Below, one piece after another: positions 1-14,200 of a stretch of 64,000 nucleotides of DNA. Source of the DNA: Watersipora subatra. Its lineage: Eukaryota > Bryozoa > Gymnolaemata > Cheilostomatida > Watersiporidae. Within the stretch, counting starts at the first letter, position 1. Every line of letters starts with the position of its first letter. Both the position numbers and the translations under genes were made by a program. The stretch lies in assembly GCF_963576615.1 (NCBI RefSeq), contig NC_088716.1, positions 57,815,681 through 57,879,680 on the forward strand, given 5' to 3'. The notes under the pieces are model-generated. The model was not told the origin of the DNA and did no database searches. It was given only the letters and a program-made list of their open reading frames with translations.

Positions 1-141
1 AAAATCGTGTGTGAAGTACTTTCGCGGTACGAAGATTATAGCGTAGCACATGCTTAGCTGATCTGATACGGTAGAAAATTAAAAAGCTAAGCTAATACTA
101 AGTTAATCATAAATTTAGCCAACAGGTGAAAACTTACTAAT

Positions 142-332
142 GTCTGGTATCTGGCTCTCATGGTCTGGTATCTGGCTCTCATGGTCTGGTATCTGGCTCT
201 CATGGTCTGGTATCTGGCTCTCATGGTCTGGTATCTGGCTCTCATGGTCTGGTATCTGGCTCTCATGGTCTGGTATCTGGCTCTCATGGTCTGGTATCTG
301 GCTCTCATGGTCTGGTATCTGGCTCTCATGGT
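142..332. repeat. 21-bp minisatellite, about 9 copies
   Basis: A 21-bp unit containing tctggtatctggctctca is repeated head to tail about nine times with essentially no variation. Because 21 is divisible by three, several frames on both strands stay open (7-residue peptide repeats such as SGIWLSW). These open frames are a by-product of the period and not evidence of a gene. Confidence 0.95.
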
Positions 333-2450
333 TGCTAAATTTTAGCATGGTGACTGACAATGTTGACAGACTATTTTCAAATATAATTGAAGAAACTTGA
401 AAGAAAATATAATATAAGAAACTGTAAAATAGAACGATTAAGTCATTTGAAAGCTAATTGAATTGAATTTCATATTTTGTCAAAAACACAATTGTGAAAA
501 AATACATTGTAAATCATTGAGAGAAGTCCTATGTGTGCAGTAGTTTGGCTAATCAAAGTACATAGTCTGTTTGGCAGGCAGTGAGGAAGGTTTGGCTCAC
601 AAGGATGACAAAATCGCTGCAATGTAAAGGGAAAAAATTAGGACTGCCCAGCAATGCACATACTACTTCAGCATCAACAGCAGATGCTGTTTCAAGACAG
701 CTCAAATTATATTAGTGCTTTAGCTCCCTAAATGTCAGAATCTATGATGCAAAATTTTTAGTTTGATCACTGCAATATTATTAAACAAGTTAATTTTACT
801 ATCAAATTTCATTTGGAGTTTTTCTCTCGTAGAAAGGTTGCACAGTAAGTTAGATATTCATGCACTCCAGCTAAAATGTTGTATATTTAACAGTAGCTGT
901 TTGTTTATTTCACCCTGCGTTGGCAACATGCAGCGGGCACAGCAAATGAACATGCATGAGAGCATTTATGGCTTTGCTCAGCAGTTTCCAATTTGCATCT
1001 AACAGTTATACAATATGAGACACATATATATCACAATGCTCTTGTATGCTTATTTCATAACATGTACATGATGTACATACAAAAATTACAAATTTACATA
1101 AACACCTATTATGTTCTGGTCACAGTAAAGTGGAAATGTGATTACAAGCTTTTAAAAGATCAAAAACAAACAGTTAATTGCAGCCATCACCACCATTTGC
1201 AAGTTGGAATTCCTCTCAAAACGGCTCACATTAACTAACTTTGTGATTACTAGATTTAAGCTGTGTGCCTGACAATGTGATGTTTCTTTTGGAATATAAT
1301 TGGCTACAACCATAGCATGTATAAATTTTATATTGATTTAGTAGTACTGAGTATTGAGTACATTGGCTGATTGGCAACAACTAGAAGTTATTATTGATTA
1401 GCATCAGGTCAGCGCTGTAGCATCAAAATACGGAAAAATGAAAAAGATGGTAATAATAATATAAATTTAATAATACGTATTAATATTTAAATTCAAGCAA
1501 ATAATGAAAGAAGCTGATTGATTATTAATAATTTTGTTCCTTTAACTTTAACATCTATGATGTGAATAGTAATGCAATCAAAACATTTATAAATCAAATA
1601 AAATTACAGTTACTGTTACTCACTGAGTGAGTTAGTGTTACATGTATAGAGGATTTTACGTGTCCCAGCCTTCTACTAACTCATATTTATAAAACACTTT
1701 TATCCACTCATATCATCTGCTATAAATTATATAGCCACTTTTCTCACTGTTTAGATTTTGGATTTAGCCTATAATCATGATGGCTAGACTTACTTTTTTC
1801 CAGCTGTGAATTTTGTAAGCGACCAGTATCTTGTTCTTAAGCTCTGCCCACTTCATATTTAAGTCTTTGTCAAGCCTAGTTATGTCTGTGTCTTTTCAAC
1901 AATAAATGCAATTTAGAAAGCTACTAGCCAACTCTCCCTTACTAGACTGTAACTTCATCGCGCACCAGCAAGTTGTTTGCACCAGCAGTTTAGCCAGTTG
2001 CACCAGCCAGGCAGCTACACCATACGTTGGTTGCACAGTATTTGCATAGGAACTTTTGCTACGCCTACTGCCTAGCCAATAACCGTGTTTATTTCCTCCT
2101 GCCAAACCTAAAAACTTGCAAAGTTTGTTGATTTGGAATTGCCCTTTTTCATGGAGAGACAACAACTGCCAAGCTAAAGAGACTAAGCGACCTATTCACC
2201 CACAAAGTATATTACTGTCATTCTATTAAACTAAAACTCGAACTTAATAATAATAATGATAATGCCATGGGAATGGTAAGTAGGCTAACATAACTGACTG
2301 AAGTCATAAAATTGTTGTTTTTCAGTTTTTAGGCCTATTGGTTCACCAGTAACCAATAAACTACAAAAACCACAGACTAGTCCCTGTGATAGTGTTGTCA
2401 ACCAATACTATGACTAGTGACCACTAGTCAACATTAACAAACTCAAATTG
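333..2450. other. Gene-free stretch
   Basis: I see no convincing coding exon, splice-bounded frame or RNA gene here. Short open frames have no recognisable motifs and low-complexity composition. The only identifiable piece is a fragment of the TTAA-flanked element family at about 1131-1232, listed separately. Confidence 0.6.
1131..1232 (-). repeat. Fragment of the TTAA-flanked inverted-repeat element
   Basis: About 100 bp matches, in reverse complement, the 3' arm of the full element at 2455-3379, including the blocks tgtgattacaagc, gcagccatcaccacc and ctcaaaacggctcaca. It has no second arm and no flanking TTAA, so it is a truncated relic. Confidence 0.75.
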
Positions 2451-2454
2451 TTAA

Positions 2455-3379
2455 AGATTGAATTGAAACAAAATTCACATTACAATTATTTGGTATCAAA
2501 AGGTTCACCATGTCTTGCTCTGTTGTGTTGTATGTGTGAAATATGTGGAAATGTGATTACAAGCTCTTAAAAGCTCATAAACAATATTTTATTCACAGCC
2601 ATCACAAAAATGGCCGTAAGGTGGAATCCGTTATTTTGATGAGATATTCAACTCCACTTGGTTATTGTTTTTACAAGTGATGTTATCACGTGAAATGAAA
2701 GGCCAATAAAAGGCTCAATGTAAAATGGCTCGTAGCACTAGTTTTATGAAAAAGACTTCAAGTTCTACCGGAAAGCTTTTATCAAATACATGTATAGTTG
2801 CTAACTACCTTACAGTTTCGGTTAGCTACAGTTAACTTGAACTGAAACTAACATAATCTGACCATGTAACACATATTTGCCACCAAATGGTGCAAACCAT
2901 TTCTGCAGCGTTTTTTGACCATCACAGATGACCAACAGGCTCCTCATGTTTATCAGAGTATGATATGCACCCCTTCGCGCTAAGGTTAAAAAATTAAACG
3001 GATTTTCACGCTAGGTTTTGAGATATCGATGCTCAAAGTGACAGCATTACAATGACAATGAAACAGACAATAAACATTAAGGACAATAGACATGGTTTTA
3101 TTGAATGCATGAATTTTATCTGTGATAACATTTTGATGAATGAGGAAAAAAGTGTAAACAGAAGCACTTCGTGTTCAACTACATCACATTTGAGCCGTTT
3201 TGAGAAGATTTCCAACTTACAATTGGTGGTGACGGCTGCAATTAACTGTTCGTTTTTGAGCTTTTAAGAGCTTGTAATCACATTTCCACATATTTCACAC
3301 ATACAACACAACAGAGCAAGACATGGTGAACCTTTTGATACCAAATAACTGTAATGTATATTTTGTTTCAAGTCAACCT
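2455..3379. mobile_element. TTAA-flanked non-autonomous DNA transposon, copy 1
   Basis: The element has long terminal inverted repeats: the first about 120 bp, including ttatttggtatcaaaagg and tgtgattacaagctctta, recur in reverse complement before 3379. It is bordered by TTAA at 2451-2454 and 3380-3383. TTAA target duplications are known for piggyBac and Kolobok transposons. There is no transposase frame, so it is a MITE-like element. Two further copies lie at 28663-29536 and 39791-40575. The termini (about AGGTTGACTTGC) do not let me choose a superfamily. Confidence 0.85.
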
Positions 3380-3479
3380 TTAAGTAGAAGTTCAAAAGTA
3401 AAATCGATTTAATAAAACTATTTTGATGTGAACAAATGTAAACAATAAACATATCCTTAATTATTCTTTTTTATGTACG

Positions 3480-4035
3480 TAATCATTATATGTGAAGTAG
3501 AAGTAGTCATTATATAGTCACTATATAGTAGAAGTAGTCATTATATAATCATGTGTTTAGGGTGGGGCCTGTTTTAATTGTAACTCTTATGTAACTAGCC
3601 AACCTTTTAACCCTCTTGAACCTGTTTAGGCCCGCTCTCTAGAATTTTAAGGCCCGCCTTCTAGGACATAAATACCTCTGAATGTATGGTTATATTCATT
3701 ATTATGTGCAGTACAAGATGCACTACAACCTTCACTGGATCTTTCTACAACCATCAATCAACTAGAAATCATCTGCTTTGCAACAGCACCCACAGCGCAC
3801 TAGCAAACATCATCATCATCAATAAGTGACTAGGTTGGCAATCTCCTAAACTATGCCAGCAACACGGTGCGCCAGCAAGCATCACCTTCAATAAGCAGCT
3901 AGGCTGGCAATCTGTCAAATTGCACCATCGTCTCAGATTGCACTAGCATCACAGTGTATTAGCAAGCATCATTTTCAATAAGGAACTGGGTGAAAGTTTC
4001 CTAAATAGCACCAACATCACAGTGCATCAGCAGGA
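3480..4035. repeat. Degenerate tandem repeats
   Basis: At 3480-3560 a short phrase (gtagaagtagtcattatat) is repeated. From about 3790 to 4030 a unit of roughly 65-75 bp recurs about three times with divergence. Recurring blocks are cagcaagcatcat, caataag, taggctggcaatct and acatcacagtgca. The segment between (3560-3780) has a TATA-like ataaatac and could be a decayed solo LTR, but I found no matching partner or target duplication. Confidence 0.55.
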
Positions 4036-5499
4036 CAGTTGTATCTTCCTGGCCATTTCCACTTGTCAGGACCCAGAGGAAGTCGCATTTTTCCTTTAAA
4101 AAAAACAGCGGAAAGTTTTGAGTTGCGATCCCTGCAAACAGAGGGTGAGATGGGAGGGATAAGGCAACCTCTCTTGGCCTGCTAACCAAAATTCCTTTCA
4201 AGTTTATTAAAATTATAATTGAGGAACGGTATGGTATCTACGTTCAATATTACGTGTTGGTTTTTTACGAGGGCTTGAGTTTTAGACTAACAACCTAAAC
4301 TTTCGACCACTACTCTACTCTCGAGAACTACACTCTGACAAAAGAGACAAATTTCGACAAATGGGTATTTGGCTAAGGTGTATTTCGGCCAATAGAATGT
4401 TTGCAAAATAACCATAGTTCGAATGAATCTTTGCTGAATCGTGTGTTTAGCTCTCAGACTACGTAAACTTAGCTATGAACTTTGGAAACAACTTCGTAAT
4501 ATGTAATTTTATTCACAGGCTACGCGCATCCTCGCAATGATTATAAACCGTTACAATGCTATTTGCAATTTGCTTATGCTCACATCTTTGCAACAAAGAG
4601 TGGGAATTTACAAAGGTAGTTGCACAGCTTGTGCACGCTAACGAGGCAAGCTTTTGCAGCAGTGCAGAATATACACCTCTCATTTTATGTTGTTTTGAAT
4701 ATTTCGCTTTTTATACCAACGGCTGCATAATCGCTATGCATATTAAACGTAGATAGCTGATATTAAATTATAAAGTTTGCCTAGCGTGGCTATGGGCGTT
4801 TGTTTACCTTTTTAAATATTTGTTTGCAACAAAGTATTGTTTAAGATGTTTCAATACGGAACACAATAATATAAATTGTTCTCTCAAAACACAACACAAC
4901 TGCATCTGAACAAAATCTAAATGCTTGAAATAAATACAATGCGATTTAGCACGCAAGTATCACGCTGATTTTTGACTGATGAGCAAAAACGTTACACCTT
5001 CGAACAAGAATGTTTGGCTGATTAAATTGTACTAACAGCATCAAAGGTACGTCTATGTTTGAGAAGGTACAATTACAGTATAACTAGTGTTCTAATCGGA
5101 ACAGTGTTCTGGTCATGGCATGTTCTTGTTATATTTATACCGACTCCTAAGCAATATCGAACTATGCTATAGTCAACGCAGCAGAGTTATATTTCGTTCC
5201 TTAGGCATGGTCGTTCTATTTATCTCTTTAAAAGTAAAAGCAATGTTGTCACGAAAAAATCACAAAATAAATTTAAATCGTGATCTTTTTCGAAAAAAAA
5301 TTCCAACGTTTTTTTTGGGTTTTTAATAATTTCGTATCTCGTAATTGATAGAAGTGATGTTTTCCCAAACTATTTTGCAATAAGTTGCATTATTAGATTG
5401 ACACACAAAATTTGCTTTAAATCATTGGCATAATCTACATATAGCTTTTCTTTAGTAGCTCCTACTTCAAATATTATTTTTATATACATATCTCTTGTA

Positions 5500-5568
<69 letters not shown>

Positions 5569-6118
5569 ATATATATGTACTGTAGCGCTCACTACCTTTT
5601 GTTTTTCACAGGTCCATGTTGCTCTGACATTTGACTTGGCTATATGATAGGTAGAATGCGAACACTACAAAGCCTGCACTTCAAAGAGAGTTCATTGAAA
5701 TGTACCATAATGAACTTTGTTGTGTAAATAATTGTACTCGCATAAGGTTGTTGCAAAGAAAAGCGTGGTCTTCTCCACTAGCCTTTATACTCTTCCCTCT
5801 ACTAAGTCACTACTACGTCACCGACTTGTCGTAACTTCCTGTAACTTCCGTGCCCTCAGACTTTAGTGTAGCCTACTAACCCGATTATACAACAGATTTA
5901 AATCTGTAGTTCTAGCTAGACTGTTATTATGTAGCACTTTGTTTAGACACACGGTGTAGATTTTAAATCTTGCTTTATTAACAACAACAAAATAAAATCT
6001 TCATGATGGTGTTTAAAAGTTTTTGTATTTTTTTTAATGTTGTCGACACGCTCCTCATATTTTTCTAAGTTGCAGTATTAGGTGGACGCAGTCTAACTTT
6101 TACTGAGCTTCAGTAAAG
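4036..6118. other. Gene-free stretch
   Basis: No supported exon on either strand. Open frames here are short, AT-rich and without motifs. The stretch contains a TA microsatellite (listed separately) and otherwise nothing I can name. Confidence 0.55.
5503..5561. repeat. (TA)n microsatellite
   Basis: Nearly 60 bp of uninterrupted TA dinucleotides. It explains the spurious alternating Tyr-Ile frame on the minus strand. Confidence 0.97.
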
Positions 6119-6781
6119 GTTCAACCATAACTGCCACGAACAGCTTTCATTGTTTGTTCATAGGTAAATCAGACCCGCTGATTCCGATTTTGTACTCAAA
6201 ATAAAGACTGCTCCACTAACTTTCAGTCATTTTTGTTTTTGAAGGCGTTTTTTACAGCGATTCAATATCGGTGTCGCAATCGACACAACAATCCCTGTCC
6301 ATAAATATGTGACGAAACCTAGCTTCTTAGCTAAAAAAGCGTGATTTTATCACAAGCTAGCATTGTTATCGCGCTTTTTTGAGCTCATTGTTTTCGGCGT
6401 TCAGCCTATTAAACATCTTGTAACAAGCTACAAGCAATGTTAAATAGCTTATCTATCTTTCAGAAAAGATTGAGATTATTTTGAAGGCTGAATTTAGAAA
6501 ATAATGGGTTTTAAGACACCCACCTCTATAGTTCTAGATCGGACTAAACATCCCCCAATTTCCGTCCCTAAAAAGCTAGGTTACATCACATATTTGTGGG
6601 CGGGGCTTGTTGCGTCGATCGGGACACCGATATTGAATCGCTGTAAAAAAGCCTTCAAAAACAAAAATGATTTTGAATGTTAGTGGACCAGTCTTTGTTT
6701 TGAGTGCAAAATTGGAATCAGCCTGTCTGATTTACCATTGAACAAACAATGAAAGCTGTTCGTGGCAGTTATGGTTTAAGG
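6119..6781. mobile_element. Foldback-type element with two roughly 210-bp inverted arms
   Basis: The left arm (about 6119-6335) reappears in reverse complement at about 6570-6781. Matching blocks are accataactgccacgaaca, ctttcattgtttgttca, tttttgtttttgaaggc and acagcgattcaatatcggtg. The arms are mostly identical by eye and enclose about 230 bp. There is no transposase frame. The exact ends and target duplication are not clear, so the superfamily is open. Confidence 0.8.
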
Positions 6782-7167
6782 GGAAGTTTTAGCATGAAGG
6801 TTTTACAAACTTTACTTGAAACTAAATCTTTTACTCTTGATGTTAAAGCCAGTTTTAGCTTCTTATTATCTATTCCTATACAATGGGGCATTCAAGTTGC
6901 GCTTACTACTTACACATGTTTGCTGCGGCTTATGCATTACCTCGCGTTGGCCTAGTTTCATATTTTTAGAGCAGCTAAAATAAATGATTGTGCTTGTACT
7001 GTTTTTGAAATATAATTATGAACAGGTTTTATAAAAAACAGGAAAAAAATGTAATAACAATTGTTTACAATCTGCAAGTTATATATGTTAGTCATTGTGT
7101 AAAATCAGTCAATTTGTAAAGTGCCAGAAAATTTCAGCCGTTTTACATATTGCCCGATTTTACATAT

Positions 7168-7607
7168 TGACTGTAATATATAAAAAATCAGTAGTTGTTT
7201 GTCTGTCATTCGTGTGTCCAGTTATAGCAATTAAAATATAGTAATGAAAAGTCTGCTTCGCTCTGGAATTGAACTCAAAGCCAACAGCTCTGCAGACAGG
7301 CCAGCTAATCGCTACGCTGCCCTTGCCATACTACAGACTAATTGTGCACATACTTATTCAGCACTTCGACAAATGCAATTGGTTACCACTGGTATGCTTG
7401 AAGATCATGATTGCCTAAGAAATCATGACGCGTAACGAACGATGATAAGCTCGGCTCTTATTATAGTAAAGATTTAGACTAGTTTTTAAGTCACTAGCTT
7501 GAGTTACTCGAATTTATCGGGTAAAAAACTTAGCTTATGGCAACTGCATTACCTGTCACTGTTTATGAGCTGTTTTTATTACCCGTGCAATGTGGGCATT
7601 CATCTAG
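7168..7607 (+). mobile_element. Helitron-like non-autonomous copy 1
   Basis: It shares with copies at 12607-13982 and 61796-62646 an AT-rich head followed by tttgtctgtcat and cagttatagcaattaaaa. The tail is attacccg(t/g)gcaa followed by CTAG and a host T. A GC-rich hairpin about 11 nt before a terminal CTRR, followed by T, is the known 3' end of Helitrons. In this copy the hairpin (cccgtgcaatgtggg) is partly decayed. The interior carries ctggaattgaactc, resembling a reversed tRNA B-box. The 5' boundary is approximate. Confidence 0.6.
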
Positions 7608-8201
7608 TCCTTACTATAAAAAGCGCCGTCTCCTTCCATTTATCTAAAGCCATGGTTAGAGGTTGGAAAAATGTTGCGTGGTACAGGATCGAACTTGTCA
7701 CATTCAGCATAATAGACTGAAGCTCACACACCTGCAGTGGTCAACCACGAACAGCCAAATCTGAATGATTGTCCAGATAGTTATTATCTGTACTTTATTT
7801 GGACACCTGACATATCTCAGCATGAACTGCCAGGAAACTAGCAGGCATAATATTACTCATATATATCGACAGTTGCTCATAATTGACTTAGAGTCCTTAG
7901 CAATGAATTCCTGTAACTATTGTAAGCAATACGCATTTCTAGGACAGTCCAAAAGTGAATATATTTGTATAATATCAGATTTGTATAATATAATATTTGT
8001 TTCGGGATAAATATTAGGCTATTTCAAAAGGTTTTACGGTGTCCTTGAGCAAACAAAAAGATGTGGCAATGAGTTCTCCATAGCATTCAGTTCCTTCAAT
8101 TTGCTGAGTAGATTGACAACTACATAACTATAAGGTCAATAATTGGCTCTTACGATTTATATGCTCAAGTTCCTAATTAGAATGCTGTTATTCTTTCTGG
8201 A
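7608..8201. other. Gene-free stretch upstream of the AKAP7-like gene
   Basis: No supported exon. It may hold the 5' untranslated region, promoter or a first exon of the downstream gene, but I see no clear TATA box or splice-bounded frame. Confidence 0.4.
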
Positions 8202-11200
8202 ATGGTTTGCACAAAACGCAAAGACTGCCTCTACACCCTTAAAATGCTCTTTGATCCGTGCAGAAACCTGACCCTTCGCTATCTTACAGAGCCAGTGCGT
8301 AGTTGGCGGATGGCTGAAAGGTTGGTGCATGAAGACACCAAGGATCAGTCTCCTGCCAGGAAAAGCCCTCTAGCAAAAAAAGCAAAGAAAAATCCCAATA
8401 GACGACAACATCCAAATGCCTTTGTGTCATTGCAAATACAAAATGCTCAGGCAAGTCTTAAGTTTGCTAGTCTAACCTTTGTGTTTTATTAGTCGCATCT
8501 GTTTTATATTAAATCATAGAGTTAAACAATAATCTATGAACATACTCTATTATCTGTATCACTTTCATTCACAGCACCTTTGATCTGTTGCTGAATTGAT
8601 TTGAACTGAACCACGAGACTTCAATTGTGTTTGTAGTTTGTATCTTTGCTAACACTTCTCTAAATATGCATTTGATAGGAACTTTTCTGATATTCAAAAA
8701 GTGATAAATTATGATTTGTTGCTAGCCTCGTACTGATTTGCCCAGATATAAAACAGAAATAAGTGGAAGGTTATGAAGGAGTAATCAGCTATTCATTTGA
8801 ATATAAATTAGAAGTCAAATGTGATAGAAGTATAGAAGGAGGGTCAATACTTGGTGAAGATATTCTGTGTGTTATGTCTGGGCAGGAGAAGATCAGTTCT
8901 GAGTTATGAGCTTTCAAGTAATCCTCACTTTTGAAAAACTTTCGCTCTTGATTCTATGTCTCCCAAAAGTAGCATCATATGAGTGTTGGTTCATTTTTTT
9001 GGCGTTTACAACACTTATGGAGCCATTTTGTGTATTTTAGGTGAAGGAGCGAATGATAGCGATTCAGCAGCAAATGATAGAGAACGATGAATCTATAGAG
9101 CCTCTTGTTATTTCGCCAGCGAAGTTCCATCTGACACTTATGGTTACCAGACTAGATGAGGAGAGTACACTGGGGTAAGACCAAACATCATCCTGCAGGT
9201 CTATGAGTTACGGTCATATGACAGACTAACTATTTGTCTTACCTATGTAGAGGCAGTAGTACCTGTAGCTGTGTAAAACACGGTTCTAACTCGCTGCATA
9301 CATTTTACATTGTTGTTGCTGCTATGGTAAATGTTACTGGCCTGCTTAACTATCACTTTATGATTGCTTCACCACTAGTATTTTATGATCCATTTAGGTA
9401 TACAGATAGAAATTTATCACTCTTACAGAATACACATGAGACCGAGGTTTTGACAAGCTTTGGTTAGATGGTAGTTCATTGACCAGCATAAATAATCTGA
9501 TAGTTTTAATATTCTTGGTACATGTGCATGTGATATCTACAGTTGATCGGCTTAATGGTGAAATATTATTGCTTTTTATCTTGTGCACTGCTGCCATTTA
9601 TAGGTAGTCTTCACTTAATAACGGACTTGCGTAACATTGATTTGGAGTGACGACACCATGTTAAAAATTTTGAAATAACCATGCTTAAAGAATCTGCTTG
9701 AATGCAAATGAAAAGAAAATACATTTCCTAAAATCATTCAAGACATAGTCATGACATAGTTTTTAAGAATGTATGATATTGGGTGATAGGCTAGTTGCTG
9801 CCATTTGGACACATGTGGTACTGTACCAGGTGTTAGCCTAATATCTGTCGCAGTTGAAGCATTATACAAACAAAGACATGTGATACACACAAATGTTAAA
9901 CGGATAGAGAAATGCTAAGGAAATAAACATAGAGAGGTGGTAAAAGATTACTTTGATTGTTAAACGGCAATAGAAAGAGGGGAGGTGAAGGAGTACGGTA
10001 CAGCGTGAATAGCCTAAATATATGCAATAGAGGTTTGACGGGGCAAGGGCTGTTTAATGACAGATGAGTTAAGGCGTGGTCACACGAGCACCGAACCGAC
10101 GTAGGATCGGTTCGGTTCGGAGGCTGGTTCGGTTCGTGGCACATGTCACACGGCATCTGAAGTAACTTCGCTTCCTAGATACCATACGTATGGAGACAGG
10201 ACACGGTTTCATTAGTAGTTGTTATGTATTTGAGTTAAATATTTCTATTGTAAACAAAAAACTTTGAGGAACAATTATAATTACACAGCAGATTTATCAG
10301 AAGATCGTTCAGCTGCTCAAAATAAATCACTCGATACAAAGATTTTGCTAACCCTTTCCATCAACATAATTATATTTTTTTATTAACATATGAATGTTTT
10401 TTTCTATGCTGAGTACATAACAAACAAAAACAGTCTTTATCATAGTACTGTGGTTTTACATAAATAAATCAGTCAACGATACTTCATCAGGATGAATATG
10501 ACACATTACTTATATTCTACACGAAAGAAAATCACAACCATTCCCTTACATTTATGCAAAACTTAAGTGCAACATCTTACATTTATGCAACCCAATCACA
10601 AGTCCGGGTGAACCTTGTCGTAAATTGCTTCATGTTGTTTATTTAACGAAATAAAAGTATCGTCCCATTTCTTTTAACTTTACTCACACGCACGTAAGGA
10701 GAAATGTGACGCGTGCTCGCTAGAATTCTAGAATTTTAACCAGTCAATAAGAGCAAGGGTTCGGCACGTAATTTCGAACAGTACCGAAATAGTTCGTTTC
10801 GGCTAGAAATGTCTTCGGTCGAACTTTTTACAGCCGAGAGCGACATCGTTTTGCGTCATTTAGTTCGGTTCGGTGCTCGTGTGACCACGCCTTTACGCGG
10901 ACTTCCCTTGTTTATAATCCATAACCTGGTAAGGTATACCTTTGCATTACTTAGCACCATGGACATTTTATTACTAGAAATTCCCCTGTCATACAGCCCA
11001 CGACCTGATAATGGAATAAGTGATAAGACCAATTCCATATATTCTGGACACTACATTTGGTAAACATAAGTCATGGTAGATTTTTGTTGGAACAACATAG
11101 AACTGATTTGCTGCTTATTATAGGAAGCCACTGATGGTGTTTAGCTTCCATTAATATTTCATGGCTTTGGAGTTGTCCATTTAGCAAAAAAGTTAAAAAA

Positions 11201-14200
11201 TGTACCCCTTCTGGACACTACTCGATAGAATTGGGAAATTTGTTTCCGATTTTCAATGTCAGAATTTATCGAATCGCCCTGGTTTGCCAAAATTAAACTT
11301 GGTTTACATTGGAGTAGCACAAACCAGCTTCACAATGATGTATATCTCGACCGGTTTTAACCAATTCTAGACCGAGTACTTGCAAAAAATAAACACACCA
11401 TACCTTCTGGACACTACATTCTGGACACTATAACTTTGTCCACTATGTATTGTCAATAGAAATTGACTTTTCACAGAACTTTATTAGCTGTATTTATTAC
11501 CAGGAATTGATAAATTTATTTACAGCATAATATAAGAGGACAAAAAATGTTCAAATATTATTATGACTAATAAAAATGTAATTTTATGATAAAATTATTT
11601 TTTAAAGCAGCAAGACCAAAAAAACGTAATTAATTTAAAGAATTTAAAGTCCTTTTTCTTGTATTGCTCGCTAACAACTTGGGAGTTTTCAAGTTCGTAA
11701 GATAGAAGCGAAGCATCATTAGGGCTTATAATTGGCACCGCAGCCAAAATAAAATTGGCATGAACGAGTTGAGGCTTGTCCTTGGCAGGCATTTGTAGGT
11801 TCCATTTGATGTGGCAGTCATGAAATTAACATGTATCTCATTTTGATCACTGTTGATTTTCTCGATTGAACCTATATATGCTCCACATTCATAAGCTACA
11901 GCTACCAGTTTCCCAATAGCGAAGCGCTTAGGAAGACTAACATTGTGACCAGGAGAAATAACCACAGTTGCAGGTGCCAATGTACTGGGATGTGGAGCTG
12001 GCGTTAGTGGGATGGTTTTGAGAAAATTTGTTTTAGTTTCAAAGTTGAATGTAGGAGTGGTTGAGCAACCAGTGCAACGACAAAAAGAATTTCGGTTGCC
12101 GTCTTTGGTTCGACGTAGTGAACGCCATGGGTGCCAGGCAGAATTTATATTCCTTCCCAGATCTTGTCAAATCTTTGCCTTTGGTGTTCTGCAGCAATGT
12201 CTTCTTTTAACACAAATGTGACATCGACAGCCTGGTTTGAAGATGCAGCCGCATTGAAAAATTCAACGGCATTCCTCGCTTCAACTTTACCAGCTTTCAC
12301 AGGTGTCCATACATATCTTTTCGCACACTCATCCACCCCATCAACCGCGCCTTTGCCATGGCTGGTAGCAAAGTAGTCCACTCAAGTGAAGCATCGAGTG
12401 TCTTTTGTACATGATACAGGTTAGAAAAATATAGTTTGACTTGAACAAGAATAATAATAATTGAAGGGATTACTAGTTTCGGCTATCATGAGTAGAAAGC
12501 GATTTGTTTGATGTTTCCCCTAAAAGTTTCCTAGACTGTTTTGTCTCTCCCTCAACAAATAATCTCTTCACCACTCAATAATCAGAGTAAATGTTGAGTG
12601 CAACTATCTATATATAAATATTTTTCAAAGTATGTGTGTGGATATCTGTGTGTCATTCCGGCTATAGATATAGCTTTAGCGCACTCTGATTACCTATTTT
12701 ACATATGCGGCCACGCTTCACCACGCCCCTGTTAAGAAATATTTTTTGTGAGGTTCAATTACTATATTCTTTCAGCGCGGACAAGTACACTGTATTCGTG
12801 AGAAGAGCCTCGACATTCTCTCACATTTTGGTCAGATACATTGTACGATATCTCATTTTTACATTTGTACTAGTATCGAGAGATGATAGTATCGTCGTAT
12901 TCAAAGTTTTGATGGCTATCTTCTGGTGGAACAGTAACCTTTTTCAAACACACACACTTCTATGCAAGAATTTCAATTACAAAAAAGAATATTTTGTGTA
13001 AGTTTTATGTATATACCTCCCAAGTCGGAAAACAGATAATCACTTATGTTTATGGCATTATAGCCAATTCAGATTTTCGTGATTACACAAATAAGTAAAA
13101 TAGCAGCACTCACTCTGATGGTGGTGAAAGTAATAGTTTTGTAAGAGTAAGGAATGTTGTAGAGGATCGTTTTAGCTTTGTAGTGATCATAGCTTCACAT
13201 GGCTTTATCAATACACAAAGTATAGATACATTGAATTTATTGCATGGCAGCATTTCTTAACATATTGGAGAAATAAAATATGTAACAAAACTGTTTTAGA
13301 TAGTTTGAAATTGAAAAAATATTGTTTACATATCATGAAGCAATATCCGCATTTTACGGTAAAATGGATGACCGTCGGCCGATAGCTAAGTTTGTACATG
13401 GATGTTATACAAGAATTGTTATTATTAATTCAACATATTCAGGATTTTTATTTTTTTCCCAGTTCGTAATAATTGTATCATTAATAAATCATCCTTTATT
13501 GTAATCATAGCAAAACCGACTTAATTTAGCTATACTTGCTAATTATTTCACATTTATATCTAAACCCTTTTATAGTTGTTTTGTTTTTTGTAATTTATTT
13601 GACCTGCACTAAACCTTTTCCTCATGATATGAATTTTGAAAGTTACGGTTTGACAAAGTTAAAAAACCTTTACAGTTGTTTTTATTTTCTATTAAATTAT
13701 GTCAACTACACAAAACACTTTTCTCATGATATGTAGTTTGAAAGTTAGAATGGCACGTGTTGTTATGTGTTGAATAAAAATCAGTTTTTCTCAGTAAAGG
13801 CTTTTTATTTAGGTTATTTTAGTTTTTCTCTTGATTCATTTGAACTGCAGAAAAAATATTTTCTCATTAAATGAAGTTTAAAAGTTAGAATGGTAAATAT
13901 TGTATATGGTATGTTAAATACAAATAAATTTTCTTACCAAAGACTTTTTTATTACCCAGGCAACGCCGGGTAGCACAGCTAGTTCTATATGTCTAGGACC
14001 TTATATCAATGCTCCGAATACACTTGTAAAATATTAATAACAATTTGAAGCTACAGCTTTCTCACTTCTGGACACTACAGTTTCTTCTGGACACTACAAT
14101 ATTTTGGACACTACCAAAATGAATACCATTTTTTTTAAACTGCCGAATTACTGTGAAACAAAATTTTTGCTATTAAAAATTTTTATAGAGGGTACAAATA

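Noticed and set aside
140-400. Four overlapping small open frames
   Set aside because: All derive from the 21-bp minisatellite in different frames.
10809-11063. Small frames at the right end of the Harbinger-like element
   Set aside because: They cross the inverted repeat and have no conserved motif on either strand.
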